A DNA stretch of 64,000 nt from Sva-07 sp963728355. Its GTDB lineage: Bacteria > Actinomycetota > Acidimicrobiia > Acidimicrobiales > Ilumatobacteraceae. Location: assembly GCA_963728355.1 (NCBI GenBank), contig CAVSJQ010000002.1, positions 378,799-442,798 of the forward strand, written 5' to 3'. The notes under the pieces are model-generated. The model saw nothing but the letters and a program-made list of their open reading frames with translations. It was not told the DNA's origin and ran no database searches. Below, in pieces: positions 1-9,476 of this stretch; within the stretch, counting starts at the first letter, position 1; the number at the start of each line of letters is the position of its first letter. The translations under genes were made by a program, and so were the position numbers.

Positions 1-2
1 TC

Positions 3-1613
3 GCCGGTGACGTGTCCGACGGCGAGTTGCTCGAAGGCGACGAACCGGCCGCGATCGGTGAGCACCCCGCACTGCACGAGACGCTCCTGGCCGGAGTGCT
101 GGCCAACGAGGCCGACCTCCACTGGGCGGGCGACGAGCTGGCGACCACCGGCGATCCGACCGAGATCGCGCTGTTGCTGGCAGGGCTCACGGCGGGCCTG
201 GAGCCCGGCGACGCCCGCGCCGCCTATCCCGTCTTCGCCGAGATCCCGTTCGAGCCGACCCAGCGGTACTCGGCCAGCATCCGCAGCCGGCACGACCGCC
301 ACGAGATCTTCGTCAAGGGTGCTCCCGAGCGGGTGCTGTCCATGTGCACCGAGATGCTGACGGATCACGGCGGGGTGCCGCTCGACGTCGAGGCCGTGGC
401 CCGTGAGGCTCGTGAACTGGCCTCGCGAGGCCAACGCGTCCTCGCCTTCGCGCGCCTGACGCCGCCCGATCGGCTCACCGATCCGCGAGAGGTCACCGAG
501 CCCGGCGGACTCGTGTTCGTCGGGCTGCAGGGGATGATCGACCCGGCGCGGCCGGGCGTGCGCGATTCGATCGCGGCGTGTCAGACCGCCGGCATCCGCG
601 TGGTGATGATCACCGGTGATCACGTCGCGACGGCCTGCGCGATCGCCGACGAACTCGGCATCGCCGGTCGGGGAGAGGCGATCACCGGGAGCGAGCTCGA
701 CGACCTCGACGACGAGGCGCTGGCCGAACGGATCGACGGCGTCTCGGTGTGCGCCCGGGTGTCGCCGGAGAACAAGCTCCGCATCGTCCACATGCTCCAG
801 GCGCGAGGCGAGGTCGTGGCGGTCACCGGCGACGGCGTCAACGACGCCCCCGCGCTCAAGGCCGCCGAGATCGGCATCGCGATGGGCGAGAAGGGCACCG
901 ATGTCGCCAGAGAAGCGTCGGAGATGGTGCTCACCGACGACAACTTCGTGTCGATCGTCGCCGCGGTCGAGGAAGGACGGGTGACGTTCGACAACATTCG
1001 CAAGGTCACGTTCTTCCTGGTCTCCACGGGCGCTGCGGAGATCATCGCCATCCTCGTCGCCGTCTGGCTCCAGTGGCCGCTGATCCTGTTGCCCGCACAG
1101 CTGTTGTGGCTCAACCTCGTCACCAATGGTCTGCAGGACGTGGCGCTGGCCTTCGAACCTGCCGAGCGCGGCGTGCTGCAGCGACCGCCCCGCCGGCCCG
1201 GCGGGGGAGTGCTCGACCGCATCATGTGGGAGCGCGTGGTGCTGGCCGGGGCGGTGATGGGTGCGGGGATGCTGTTGACGTTCCGCTGGGAACTCGATGC
1301 CACCGATTCGCTGATGGCGGCTCAGACGGTGGCGCTGACGACGATGGTCGTGTTCCAGCTGTTCCAGGCCGGCAACGCCCGATCGGAGACGGAGTCGGTG
1401 TTCCGCAGGAATCCGTTCTCGAACCCGTTCCTGTTGTGGGCCACCTTGGCGGCGCTCGGCGTGCACGTGGCGGCGCTGTACTTCCCGCCGACGCAGTACG
1501 TCCTGCGGGTCGAGCCGATCAGCCTCGGTGCGTGGGTGCGCATCGTGATCGTTGCCACCAGCGTCATCGTCGCCATGGAACTCCACAAGGCACTACGTCG
1601 CCGTCGGAACTGA
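3..1613 (+). CDS. Cation-transporting P-type ATPase, C-terminal part (5' end outside window)
   Basis: The reading frame is open to the left edge, so the N-terminal actuator domain and the phosphorylated DKTGT motif lie outside the window. What remains has the KGAPERVL nucleotide-binding motif, the TGD hinge motif, and the TGDGVNDAPALK motif of the P domain. A C-terminal hydrophobic half follows with the WLNLVTNG motif typical of type II (Ca2+/Mg2+/Na+-type) ATPases. It would pump a cation across the plasma membrane; the ion cannot be decided because transmembrane segment 4 is missing. It ends 86 nt before the ThrE-like gene on the same strand. Confident at family level. Confidence 0.9.
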   Translation, partial: AGDVSDGELLEGDEPAAIGEHPALHETLLAGVLANEADLHWAGDELATTGDPTEIALLLAGLTAGLEPGDARAAYPVFAEIPFEPTQRYSASIRSRHDRHEIFVKGAPERVLSMCTEMLTDHGGVPLDVEAVAREARELASRGQRVLAFARLTPPDRLTDPREVTEPGGLVFVGLQGMIDPARPGVRDSIAACQTAGIRVVMITGDHVATACAIADELGIAGRGEAITGSELDDLDDEALAERIDGVSVCARVSPENKLRIVHMLQARGEVVAVTGDGVNDAPALKAAEIGIAMGEKGTDVAREASEMVLTDDNFVSIVAAVEEGRVTFDNIRKVTFFLVSTGAAEIIAILVAVWLQWPLILLPAQLLWLNLVTNGLQDVALAFEPAERGVLQRPPRRPGGGVLDRIMWERVVLAGAVMGAGMLLTFRWELDATDSLMAAQTVALTTMVVFQLFQAGNARSETESVFRRNPFSNPFLLWATLAALGVHVAALYFPPTQYVLRVEPISLGAWVRIVIVATSVIVAMELHKALRRRRN

Positions 1614-1699
1614 ACTCCTCGGCCGACTGCGCCGGTCGACCGTCGATGCGACCAGCGCGGCGATGACGCCCGGTAGGGTCCAGCTGCGGTGACCCCCTC

Positions 1700-3406
1700 G
1701 TGAACGCCCGTCGTCTCGTCGTCGCGTGCCTGACCGCAGCGACCGTGACGGTCGCGTCGTCCGGATCCATCGACGCCGGTGCGGGCACCACGAACCCGAC
1801 GCCCCCGACGGTGCCTCGTTCCGCGCAGCCCGGCGACGACACCGGCGCGACCGTGCCCGCCGACACCACCGTGCCGTCGACCACGAGCGCCCCCGGCACC
1901 ACCGTGGCGCCCGACACGACCGTGCCGGGAGAGCCCGACAGCCGGGACGGCACCGACTCAACGGTCGCAGCGCCGCGTCCGAGCACCCAGCCGCAGGTGC
2001 GCTCGTCGGACATCGACATCGGCTCGATCGTGCTGGCGCTGCTGGTGCTCGCCGCCATCGGCGGCGTCGTGCGTGAGCTGCTGCGCCGCCCCCGTCGCCC
2101 CGCAGCGGCATCGGTCGACGCCGGTCAAGCCCGTCTCGTCGCGACGACGCCTGGTCGTCCCGACGACCACGTCGACGTCGCCACGCTCGACCTGCTGGTG
2201 CAGCTCGGTGAGGCGCTGGTCGACGCCGGCAACTCCGTCGGCCACGTCGAGTCGATGCTGCGCAACATCGCCAAGGTGTACGGCATCGACGATCTGGGTG
2301 TCCTGGTGCTGCCGACGGCGCTGATCGTGTCGATCCCCGGCGTCGGCAACGTGCACACCGAGGTCAGTACCGCCGGGCGTTCGGCGCTGCGTCTCGACCA
2401 GGTCGACGATGTCGTGCACCTGGTCAACGCCGCCGAGCGCGGCGAGATCACCGCCGAGGAGGGACAGGTCGGGTTGGCACGGATCCGGGCGTCGGAGCCA
2501 CCGTACGGCCCGTGGCTCATGCTGGCGGGCTACGTGCTCTCGACGGTCGGCATCACACTGGTCCTGCGTGGCGGCTGGCGTGAGGTGGCCGTCGCCGCCG
2601 TGCTGGGAGCGGTGGTCGGGCACTTCCGGCGCTCGACACAGCGCTTCGGAAGCTCGTCGCAGCCGTTCTGGCCGTTGATTGCAGCGGCAGTCGTGTCGAC
2701 GGCGGTGTTCACGGCTGCTCGATTCGTCGACGATCTGGTCGTCTTCCCGGCGCTCGTGGCGCCGCTGATCACGTTCCTGCCCGGCGCACTGCTCACGACG
2801 GCGGTGCTCGAACTGGCGACCGGACAGATCGTGGCCGGCGCTGCTCGCATCGCCTCCGGTGCGATGCAACTGTTGTTGCTCGCACTGGGCATCGTCGCCG
2901 GGTCGCAACTGGTCGGCGTACCCGGTGGCGACATCCGCCCATCCGTCGCAGGAGTCCCCGGCGCCCTGCTTCCGTGGATCGGTGTGGCGCTGTTCGGTGT
3001 GGGTGTCGTGTGGTTCAACGGTGCGCGGCGTTCGACGCTGCCGTGGATCCTGGTCTCCCTCTACGCAGGATTCGCCGGCCAGGTGATCGGGGGCCTGTTC
3101 TTCGGCAGTTCCCTGTCGGCGTTCTTCGGAGCGGCGGCGATGACGCCCGTGGCGCTGCTCGCCGCCCGGCAGCCGTCGGGTCCGACGCCGCTGGTGACCT
3201 TCCTGCCCGGCTTCTGGATCCTCGTCCCCGGGGCGCTCGGACTCGAAGGCGTGGTCCGCATCATCGGTGCCGACGGCGGCGCCGCCGGCACGTCGGCGAT
3301 CACCACCACCGTGATCTCGATGGTGGGCATCTCGCTCGGCATTCTCCTCGGGCTGACGCTGGTCGCCAGCGACCCGGAGCGTCCCTGGGCCGACGCATCG
3401 AGTTGA
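1700..3406 (+). CDS. Threonine/serine exporter family protein (ThrE-like)
   Basis: A 568-aa membrane protein. The first 25 or so residues resemble a signal or anchor segment, followed by a Pro/Thr/Ser-rich linker to about residue 90 and one transmembrane helix near residues 112-125. The ThrE (DUF1212) domain follows, with its soluble part around the LVQLGEALVDAGNSVG stretch, then about ten hydrophobic helices ending in the second ThrE domain. Corynebacterium ThrE exports threonine and serine; the substrate here is inferred from the family. The start is the GTG at 1700; no strong Shine-Dalgarno is visible, and a later start after the linker is possible. Confidence 0.82.
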   Translation: MNARRLVVACLTAATVTVASSGSIDAGAGTTNPTPPTVPRSAQPGDDTGATVPADTTVPSTTSAPGTTVAPDTTVPGEPDSRDGTDSTVAAPRPSTQPQVRSSDIDIGSIVLALLVLAAIGGVVRELLRRPRRPAAASVDAGQARLVATTPGRPDDHVDVATLDLLVQLGEALVDAGNSVGHVESMLRNIAKVYGIDDLGVLVLPTALIVSIPGVGNVHTEVSTAGRSALRLDQVDDVVHLVNAAERGEITAEEGQVGLARIRASEPPYGPWLMLAGYVLSTVGITLVLRGGWREVAVAAVLGAVVGHFRRSTQRFGSSSQPFWPLIAAAVVSTAVFTAARFVDDLVVFPALVAPLITFLPGALLTTAVLELATGQIVAGAARIASGAMQLLLLALGIVAGSQLVGVPGGDIRPSVAGVPGALLPWIGVALFGVGVVWFNGARRSTLPWILVSLYAGFAGQVIGGLFFGSSLSAFFGAAAMTPVALLAARQPSGPTPLVTFLPGFWILVPGALGLEGVVRIIGADGGAAGTSAITTTVISMVGISLGILLGLTLVASDPERPWADASS

Positions 3407-3477
3407 CGGCGCCGCGCCCGTCCGAGTTTGCCGACCGCCACGTTTGTCGAGCGACGGTGAGGGCACCCCCGTCGCAC

Positions 3478-5151
3478 ATGAGTGCACCGGCAACCGCTGA
3501 CCTGTGGTGGAAGAACGCCGTCGTCTACTGCCTTGACGTGCAGACCTTCGCCGACTCGAACGGCGACGGGATGGGCGACTTCGGCGGGTTGACCGCCCAC
3601 GTCGACGATCTCGCCGGTCTCGGCGTCACCTGTCTGTGGTTGATGCCGTTCTATCCGACCGCCGAGAAGGACGACGGATACGACGTCGCCGACCACTATG
3701 CGATCGATCCCCGCCTCGGCACCTTCGGCGACTTCACCGAGTTCATGGCCGTCGCTCGCGATCGCGGCATGCGGGTGATCGCCGACCTGGTCGTCAACCA
3801 CACCTCCGATCAGCACCAGTGGTTCCAGGAGGCGCGCCGGAGTCGCGAGTCGACGTTCCGGGACTTCTACGTCTGGCGCGACGAGATCCCCGAGGACGGT
3901 CCCCACGGTGTCGTGTTCGAGGGCGAGCAGACCGGCGTCTGGACGTTCGACCACCTCGCGGGTCAGTACTACCTTCACCGCTTCTACCGGCACCAGCCCG
4001 ACCTGAACGTCGCGAACGAGCACGTGCGCGACGAGATCGCCAAGGTGATGGGCTTCTGGCTTGCCCAGGGTCTGTCGGGATTCCGCGTCGACGCGGTGCC
4101 GTTCCTGCTCGAGGTCGACGGGATCGACGAGGAGATGGAGATCACCCCGCACCACTATCTGCGGAACCTGCGAGCATTCCTCCAGCGGCGCCGCGGCGAC
4201 GGGATCATGTTGGGCGAGGTCAACCTCCCCTTCGACCAGCAGCGTGAGTTCTTCGGCGACGAGGACGGCGACGAGCTCCACATGCTGTTCGACTTCATCG
4301 GGATGCAGGCGATCTATCTGGCGATGGCCCGCGGCGACGCCGGCCCGATCGCTGCGGCGCTGCGGGAACGTCCCGACGTTCCCGAGGACGGTGCGTACGC
4401 CAGCTTCCTGCGCAATCACGACGAGTTGACCCTCGACAAGCTGTCCGACAGCGAACGTCAGGAGGTGTTCGACGCATTCGGGCCGGATCCCGACATGCAG
4501 CTCTACGGGCGCGGCCTCCGCCGGCGCCTGCCGCCGATGCTCGACGGCGACCAACAGCGGCTACGGATGGCGTACAGCTTGATGTTCTCGATGCCCGGCG
4601 CGCCGACGCTCTTCTACGGCGAGGAGATCGGCATGGGCGAGAACCTGGCCATCGGCGGCCGCCTCGCCGTACGCACCCCGATGCAGTGGACGTCGGCACC
4701 GGCAGCCGGGTTCACGACGGCACCTCCCGATGCCGTGTGGCGGCCGTTCCCCGACGGCGACTACGGCCCCGAGCACGTCAACGTCGAGGCGCAGCGCACC
4801 GATCCCGAGTCGCTGCTGAACTGGTTCGAACGGATGATCCGGTTGCGCAAGTCGATGCCCGAGATCGGCTGGGGCCGGTACGAGGTGATCGACGTCGACG
4901 CCGACGCCGTGCTCGCCCTGCAGTTCCGTTGGGACGAACGGGTGGCGGTGACCGTGCACAATCTGGCGGGCAGGAAGACGACTGTCACCGTGCCGGTGGA
5001 CGTCGGTGACCTCGACGGAGCACTGCTGCGCGACCGCATCGGGTCGGCGTCACCGATCGCGCTCGAGGACGGCTCCGCGCGCGTGCCGATCGACGCCTAC
5101 GGATACCGATGGTTCACGCTGGAGCCAGCGGACAGACATGCAACGGACTGA
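3478..5151 (+). CDS. GH13 glycosidase, trehalose-synthase-like
   Basis: A 557-aa alpha-amylase-superfamily (GH13) enzyme. The TIM barrel shows the four conserved regions: VVNHTS (about 105-110), the nucleophile in GFRVDAVPF (D205), the acid/base in MLGEVNL (E247), and the RNHDEL motif (D315). A C-terminal beta domain begins after about residue 470. Sequence around RTPMQW and the NHDEL region resembles trehalose synthase (maltose to trehalose isomerisation), although alpha-glucosidase activity is not excluded. The frame is open further upstream, but the ATG at 3478 starts just before the conserved WWKNAVVYC segment and is the best start. The next gene converges on it, and its stop codon lies in a short tandem repeat. 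Confidence 0.82.
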   Translation: MSAPATADLWWKNAVVYCLDVQTFADSNGDGMGDFGGLTAHVDDLAGLGVTCLWLMPFYPTAEKDDGYDVADHYAIDPRLGTFGDFTEFMAVARDRGMRVIADLVVNHTSDQHQWFQEARRSRESTFRDFYVWRDEIPEDGPHGVVFEGEQTGVWTFDHLAGQYYLHRFYRHQPDLNVANEHVRDEIAKVMGFWLAQGLSGFRVDAVPFLLEVDGIDEEMEITPHHYLRNLRAFLQRRRGDGIMLGEVNLPFDQQREFFGDEDGDELHMLFDFIGMQAIYLAMARGDAGPIAAALRERPDVPEDGAYASFLRNHDELTLDKLSDSERQEVFDAFGPDPDMQLYGRGLRRRLPPMLDGDQQRLRMAYSLMFSMPGAPTLFYGEEIGMGENLAIGGRLAVRTPMQWTSAPAAGFTTAPPDAVWRPFPDGDYGPEHVNVEAQRTDPESLLNWFERMIRLRKSMPEIGWGRYEVIDVDADAVLALQFRWDERVAVTVHNLAGRKTTVTVPVDVGDLDGALLRDRIGSASPIALEDGSARVPIDAYGYRWFTLEPADRHATD

Positions 5152-5196
5152 CATGCAAACGGACTGACATGCAACGGACTGACATGCAGCGGTCTG
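5136..5196. repeat. Four-copy short tandem repeat (15-16 bp unit)
   Basis: The unit ACATGCAACGGACTG occurs at 5136-5150, 5151-5166 (one extra A), 5167-5181 and 5182-5196 (two changes). It overlaps the stop codon of the GH13 gene and fills the gap up to the end of the converging alpha-glucosidase. Slippage-type expansion between convergent genes is the simplest reading. Confidence 0.9.
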
Positions 5197-5200
5197 GTCG

Positions 5201-6949
5201 TCAGTGGACTGATCTCCGGTACACCCGCGCCTCCCACGGTGCCAGTGCGACATCGACCTCGCGACGCTGGGCGGCAGCGTCAAGGTTGGACAGCAGCAGT
5301 TCCGCCCCACGCCACGAGTGGGCGTCGGGGAGTTCGATCTCGGTGTCGGCGCCGGTGAAGTTCGCGAGCACGAGCAGCTCGACGTCGTCGAGATGGCGGT
5401 TGAACGCGTAGATGTGGTCGTCGTCGCCGAGCAGCATGGTGAAGTCGCCGTCGGCGATCACCGCCAGCTCGTGGCGGAGCTCGATCAGGCGGCGGTAGTG
5501 GTGGAACACGGAATGCGGGTCGTCGACCTGCGCCGCAACGTTCACGCGGGTCGAGTCGGGGTTGACGGCCATCCACGGGTCGCCGGTCGTGAAGCCCGCG
5601 TTGCGCGTGTCGTCCCACTGCATCGGCGTGCGGGCGTGGTCGCGCGCTCCCGCGTTGACCGCCGCCATGATGTCGGCGCGTGAGCGGCCCAGCTCGCGCG
5701 ACGAGGCGACGAAGTTGAGCGTCTCGATGTCGTGCAGCTCAGCTTCGTCGGAGAACGGGAAGTTGGTCATGCCGAGTTCTTCGCCCTGATACACGAACGG
5801 GGTGCCGCGATGCAGGTGCAGCACGGTGGCGAGCATCTTGGCCGAGCGCCGGCGGTGGGCGCCGTCGTCGCCGAAGCGCGACACGACACGCGGTTGGTCG
5901 TGATTGCACCAGTAGAGGCTGTTCCAGCCGGTGTCGGCGAGCCCCGCCTGCCACCGTCCGAGCGACGCCTTCAGATCACGCAGTGGCAGCGGCCGCACGT
6001 CGAACCGTCCACCCGGACCGTGATCGACGCCGACGTGCTCGAACTGGAAGACCATGTCGACCTCGCCGCTCGCCGGGTTCGTGTAGCGAACCGCCTCGTC
6101 GACCGTGACACCGGGCATCTCGCCGATCCAGACCAGCTCGTCGCCGGGCCTGGCGACCGTGCCGGCCACCTCGCTGCGCATCTCGTGCAGGAATTCGTGG
6201 ATGCGCGGCCCGTCGACGAAGTGCGCCATGCCGTTGCCGTAGACCGAGCCGTCGGTGACCACGCCATCGGGGAGGGCGGGATCCTTCGAGATGAAGTTGA
6301 TGACGTCGAGGCGAAATCCGTCGACACCCCGGTCGACCCACCACCGCATCATGTCGTACACGGCCGCCCGGACGTCGGGGTGCTCCCAGTTGAGATCGGG
6401 CTGCTTGCGGGAGAACAGGTGGAGGTAGTACTCGCCGCTCGCCTCGTCGAACTCCCACGCCGAGCCGCCGAAGATGGAGCGCCAGTTGTTGGGTTCGGCG
6501 CCCGGGTCGCCGCCGCGCATGCCCGTACGTGGTGGCCGCCACCAGTACCAGTCGCGTCGATGCGAGCTGGTGGACGACCGCGACTCGACGAACCAGGCGT
6601 GCTCGTCGGAAGTGTGGTTGACGACGATGTCGGTGATCAGTCGCAGGCCGCGCCGGTGGACCTCGGCGACGAGCTCGTCGAACTGCTCGATCGTGCCGAA
6701 CAGGGAGTCGATGGCCCGGTAGTCGCTGATGTCGTAGCCGGCGTCGTCCTGCGGTGAGGCGTAGACGGGCGAGATCCACACGGCGTCGACACCGAGGGAC
6801 ACCAGATGGTCGAGACGACCGATGATGCCGCCGAGGTCGCCGATGCCGTCACCGTTCGAATCGGCGAAGCTGCGCGGCCAGATCTGGTAGATCGTCGCCC
6901 GCCGCCACCACGGTTCGGTGTCGTCGGGTCGATGCGTTCGCGGGGTCAC
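5201..6949 (-). CDS. Alpha-glucosidase, GH13 (oligo-1,6-glucosidase type)
   Basis: A 582-aa cytoplasmic GH13 enzyme, full length for the family. It opens with WWRRATIYQIWPRSFAD. Conserved regions are VVNHTS, GFRLDVINF (nucleophile Asp), WIGEMPG (acid/base Glu) and CNHDQPR (transition-state Asp). The Ile/Asn-rich context after the nucleophile and the PMQWD motif are typical of alpha-glucosidases and oligo-1,6-glucosidases acting on malto-oligosaccharides, sucrose or trehalose. No signal peptide is seen. The start is a GTG at 6949. It lies downstream of PEP synthase on the same strand but 142 nt away with a palindromic repeat between them, so cotranscription is uncertain. Confidence 0.85.
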   Translation of the reverse strand: MTPRTHRPDDTEPWWRRATIYQIWPRSFADSNGDGIGDLGGIIGRLDHLVSLGVDAVWISPVYASPQDDAGYDISDYRAIDSLFGTIEQFDELVAEVHRRGLRLITDIVVNHTSDEHAWFVESRSSTSSHRRDWYWWRPPRTGMRGGDPGAEPNNWRSIFGGSAWEFDEASGEYYLHLFSRKQPDLNWEHPDVRAAVYDMMRWWVDRGVDGFRLDVINFISKDPALPDGVVTDGSVYGNGMAHFVDGPRIHEFLHEMRSEVAGTVARPGDELVWIGEMPGVTVDEAVRYTNPASGEVDMVFQFEHVGVDHGPGGRFDVRPLPLRDLKASLGRWQAGLADTGWNSLYWCNHDQPRVVSRFGDDGAHRRRSAKMLATVLHLHRGTPFVYQGEELGMTNFPFSDEAELHDIETLNFVASSRELGRSRADIMAAVNAGARDHARTPMQWDDTRNAGFTTGDPWMAVNPDSTRVNVAAQVDDPHSVFHHYRRLIELRHELAVIADGDFTMLLGDDDHIYAFNRHLDDVELLVLANFTGADTEIELPDAHSWRGAELLLSNLDAAAQRREVDVALAPWEARVYRRSVH

Positions 6950-7009
6950 CTCGCCGGTGTTCCCACCGTCGACCGTTCGACACGTCCGGACATGATCGAC
7001 GCCCGTCGA

Positions 7010-7053
7010 AGCGATGAGCCAACCGCCCTGATACGGGCTTTTGGCTCATCGCT
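7010..7053. repeat. Palindromic repeat family, copy 1
   Basis: Outer arms AGCGATGAGCC (7010-7020) and GGCTCATCGCT (7043-7053) are perfect inverted repeats of 11 bp. Between them is an inner GCCC-TGATAC-GGGC hairpin followed by TTTT. This copy lies 38 nt beyond the stop of the minus-strand PEP synthase gene. It has a G where other copies have C, which lengthens the outer stem by one pair on each side. A transcription terminator or REP-like role is inferred. Confidence 0.9.
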
Positions 7054-7091
7054 CGGGTGGGGTTCGTCGGCGACGACTCGGTCGACCTCGG

Positions 7092-9476
7092 TCATTCCCG
7101 ACGGGTTTCCGCCTCGGCGACATGGTGCTTGACGTCGAGGAAGCTGTCGGGCGACACCGAGATCGAATCGATGCCGGTCGACACCAGGAAGCGTGCGTAG
7201 TCGGGATCGTCGCTCGGCCGTTGACCGCAGAAACCCACCTTGGTGCCGTGCTCGTGGGCGGTGTCGACGAGGGAGGCAATGCTGCGCGTCACCGCCTCAT
7301 TCCGTTCGTCGAACAACGTGGAGAGGCGGTCGGAGTCTCGGTCGACGCCGAGCACCAGCTGCGTCAGGTCGTTGCTGCCGATCGAGAACCCGTCGAAGCG
7401 GCTGGCGAAGTCGGCGGCGAGCACGATGTTCGCCGGGATCTCGGCCATGACGTAGACCTCGAGTCCCCGCTGCCCGCGCAGGAGGCCGTGTCCGGCCATC
7501 GTCTCCAGTACGCGGTCGGCCTCGTCGACCGTGCGGCAGAACGGGATCATGATCACGGTGTTCGTGAGCCCGATCTGCTCACGGACACGCCGGAGCGCGC
7601 GGCACTCGAGGGCGAACCCCTCGGTGTAGTCCTCGTGGTAGTAGCGACTGGCGCCGCGCCACCCGAGCATCGGATTCTCCTCGTGCGGCTCGAACTGGGC
7701 GCCGCCGACGAGTTGGGCGTACTCGTTGGTCTTGAAGTCGCTCATGCGCACGATCACCGGCTTCGGATGCCATGCCGCAGCGATGCGGGCGACGCCGTCG
7801 GCGAGGCGGTCGACGAAGTACTGCGTCTTGTCGTCGTAACCGGCGGTGAGTTCGTCGATCCGCTCACGGGCCTCGGCGTCGTCGAGTTCGTCGTAGCGGA
7901 CGAGGGCCATCGGGTGGATCTTGATGTGGTTGTTGACGATGAATTCGAGGCGCGCCAGCCCGACACCGTCGGCGGGGAGTCGCCACCACCGGAACGCGCC
8001 GCTCGGGTTGGCGAGGTTGAGCATCACCTCGGTCTCGGTCTGCTCGATGTCGTCGAGGTCGAGGTCCTGCGCCTCGAACTCGAGGATGCCGTCGTACACG
8101 TGGCCCTCGTCGCCTTCGGCGCACGACACGGTGACGTCGTCGCCGTCCGACAGCGTGCTGGTGGCGTCGCCGGCGCCGACGATCGCGGCGACACCGAGTT
8201 CGCGGCTCACGATCGCTGCATGGGAGGTGCGTCCACCGCTGTCGGTGACGATGGCGGCAGCTCGCGCCATGATGGGTTCCCAGTCCGGATCGGTGGCGCC
8301 GGTCACCAGTACCGCCCCGGCGGGGAACTGGTCGATCTCGTCGGCGGAACCCAGCTTGCACACCGGCCCGGCGGCGATCGCGTCACCGATCGCCAGACCG
8401 GACACCCGCACCTCGCCGCGCTCGAGGAGCCGGTACGACCGCAACGTGGACCTCTGCTTGTTGGCGTACACCGTCTCGGGCCGCGCCTGCACGATGTACA
8501 ACTCTCCGCTGTGGCCGTCCTTGGCCCACTCGATGTCCATGGCGCGTCCGTAGTGCCGCTCGATGACCACGGCCCAGCGCGCCAATGTGACGATCTCGTC
8601 GTCGTCGAGCACGTGTGCGGCGCGTTCCTCGTCGGACGTGTCGACGGTCTCGGTGGGTGAGTCCCGGTCGTCGCGGTAGACGATCTTGGTGCGCTTCGAC
8701 CCCACCTTGGTCGACACGATCGGTCGCAGGTCGGCGTCGTCGAGCAATGGCTTGAACACCATGTACTCGTCGGGGTCGACCTCGCCGCCGACGACCGATT
8801 CGCCGAGACCCCACGACGCGTTGATCAGCACGGTGCGGGGGAAGCCGCTGTCGGTGTCGATCGTGAACATCACGCCGGCCGACGCCTCGTCGGAGCGCAC
8901 CATCTCCTGGACGCCCACGGACAGTGCGACGGCGAGGTGGTCGAAGCCGCGTCCTTCTCGATAGTCGATGGCGCGGTCGGTGAACAACGACGCGTAGCAC
9001 CGTTTGCAGGCGCCGAGCAGGGCCACGGTGCCGGTGATGTTCAGGAACGATTCCTGCTGTCCGGCGAAGCTCGCCTCCGGCAGGTCCTCGGCCGTCGCAC
9101 TGCTGCGCACGGCGACGTCAGGGTCGTCACGTTCGAGCCGGGAGGCGAGTTCGGCGTAGTCGTCGGCGATCGCCTGGCGAACGTCGGTGGGGAATTCGGC
9201 TCCGGTGAACAGTTCTCGTATGGCCGATCCCACCTTGGCGAGGTCGGTGCCGCCGTGCAGGGTGTCGATCTGTTCGGAGATGCGCTCCTCGAGATCGTTG
9301 GCGTCGATGAAGCGGCGGTAGGCGGCAGCCGTCGTGGCGAAGCCGGCCGGCACCCTGATGCCCTCCGTGCGCAGACGCTGGATCATCTCGCCGAGCGACG
9401 CGTTCTTCCCGCCGACGATGGCAGTGTCGTCGGAATCGAGTGTCTCGAACCACCGGGTCAAATCGTTGTCGGTCAT
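7092..9476 (-). CDS. ppsA: Phosphoenolpyruvate synthase
   Basis: A 794-aa protein, the usual length of bacterial PpsA (pyruvate + ATP + water to PEP + AMP + phosphate; gluconeogenesis). In order: the N-terminal ATP-grasp domain (VGGKNASLGEM at about 21-31), the swivelling phosphohistidine domain with the SGGRTSHAAI motif (phosphorylated His419), and the C-terminal PEP-binding TIM barrel with SIGSNDLTQL and the catalytic GFCGQ (Cys750). Its ATG overlaps the TGA of the upstream HAD/OtsB gene by 4 nt (ATGA), so the two are translationally coupled. That links gluconeogenic PEP supply with trehalose/glucose-phosphate metabolism. Confidence 0.95.
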   Translation of the reverse strand: MTDNDLTRWFETLDSDDTAIVGGKNASLGEMIQRLRTEGIRVPAGFATTAAAYRRFIDANDLEERISEQIDTLHGGTDLAKVGSAIRELFTGAEFPTDVRQAIADDYAELASRLERDDPDVAVRSSATAEDLPEASFAGQQESFLNITGTVALLGACKRCYASLFTDRAIDYREGRGFDHLAVALSVGVQEMVRSDEASAGVMFTIDTDSGFPRTVLINASWGLGESVVGGEVDPDEYMVFKPLLDDADLRPIVSTKVGSKRTKIVYRDDRDSPTETVDTSDEERAAHVLDDDEIVTLARWAVVIERHYGRAMDIEWAKDGHSGELYIVQARPETVYANKQRSTLRSYRLLERGEVRVSGLAIGDAIAAGPVCKLGSADEIDQFPAGAVLVTGATDPDWEPIMARAAAIVTDSGGRTSHAAIVSRELGVAAIVGAGDATSTLSDGDDVTVSCAEGDEGHVYDGILEFEAQDLDLDDIEQTETEVMLNLANPSGAFRWWRLPADGVGLARLEFIVNNHIKIHPMALVRYDELDDAEARERIDELTAGYDDKTQYFVDRLADGVARIAAAWHPKPVIVRMSDFKTNEYAQLVGGAQFEPHEENPMLGWRGASRYYHEDYTEGFALECRALRRVREQIGLTNTVIMIPFCRTVDEADRVLETMAGHGLLRGQRGLEVYVMAEIPANIVLAADFASRFDGFSIGSNDLTQLVLGVDRDSDRLSTLFDERNEAVTRSIASLVDTAHEHGTKVGFCGQRPSDDPDYARFLVSTGIDSISVSPDSFLDVKHHVAEAETRRE

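Noticed and set aside
2974..3477. Upstream extension of the trehalose-synthase-like ORF
   Set aside because: It overlaps the ThrE gene and is Arg-rich and unconserved; the ATG at 3478 begins the family's N-terminus.
1564..3493. Long minus-strand ORFs antisense to the ThrE gene (up to 511 codons)
   Set aside because: They are low-complexity Arg/His/Asp-rich shadows caused by high GC3; no domain is recognisable, and the plus-strand gene explains the region.
5136..5196. CRISPR-like array
   Set aside because: The units are contiguous without spacers and there are no cas genes.
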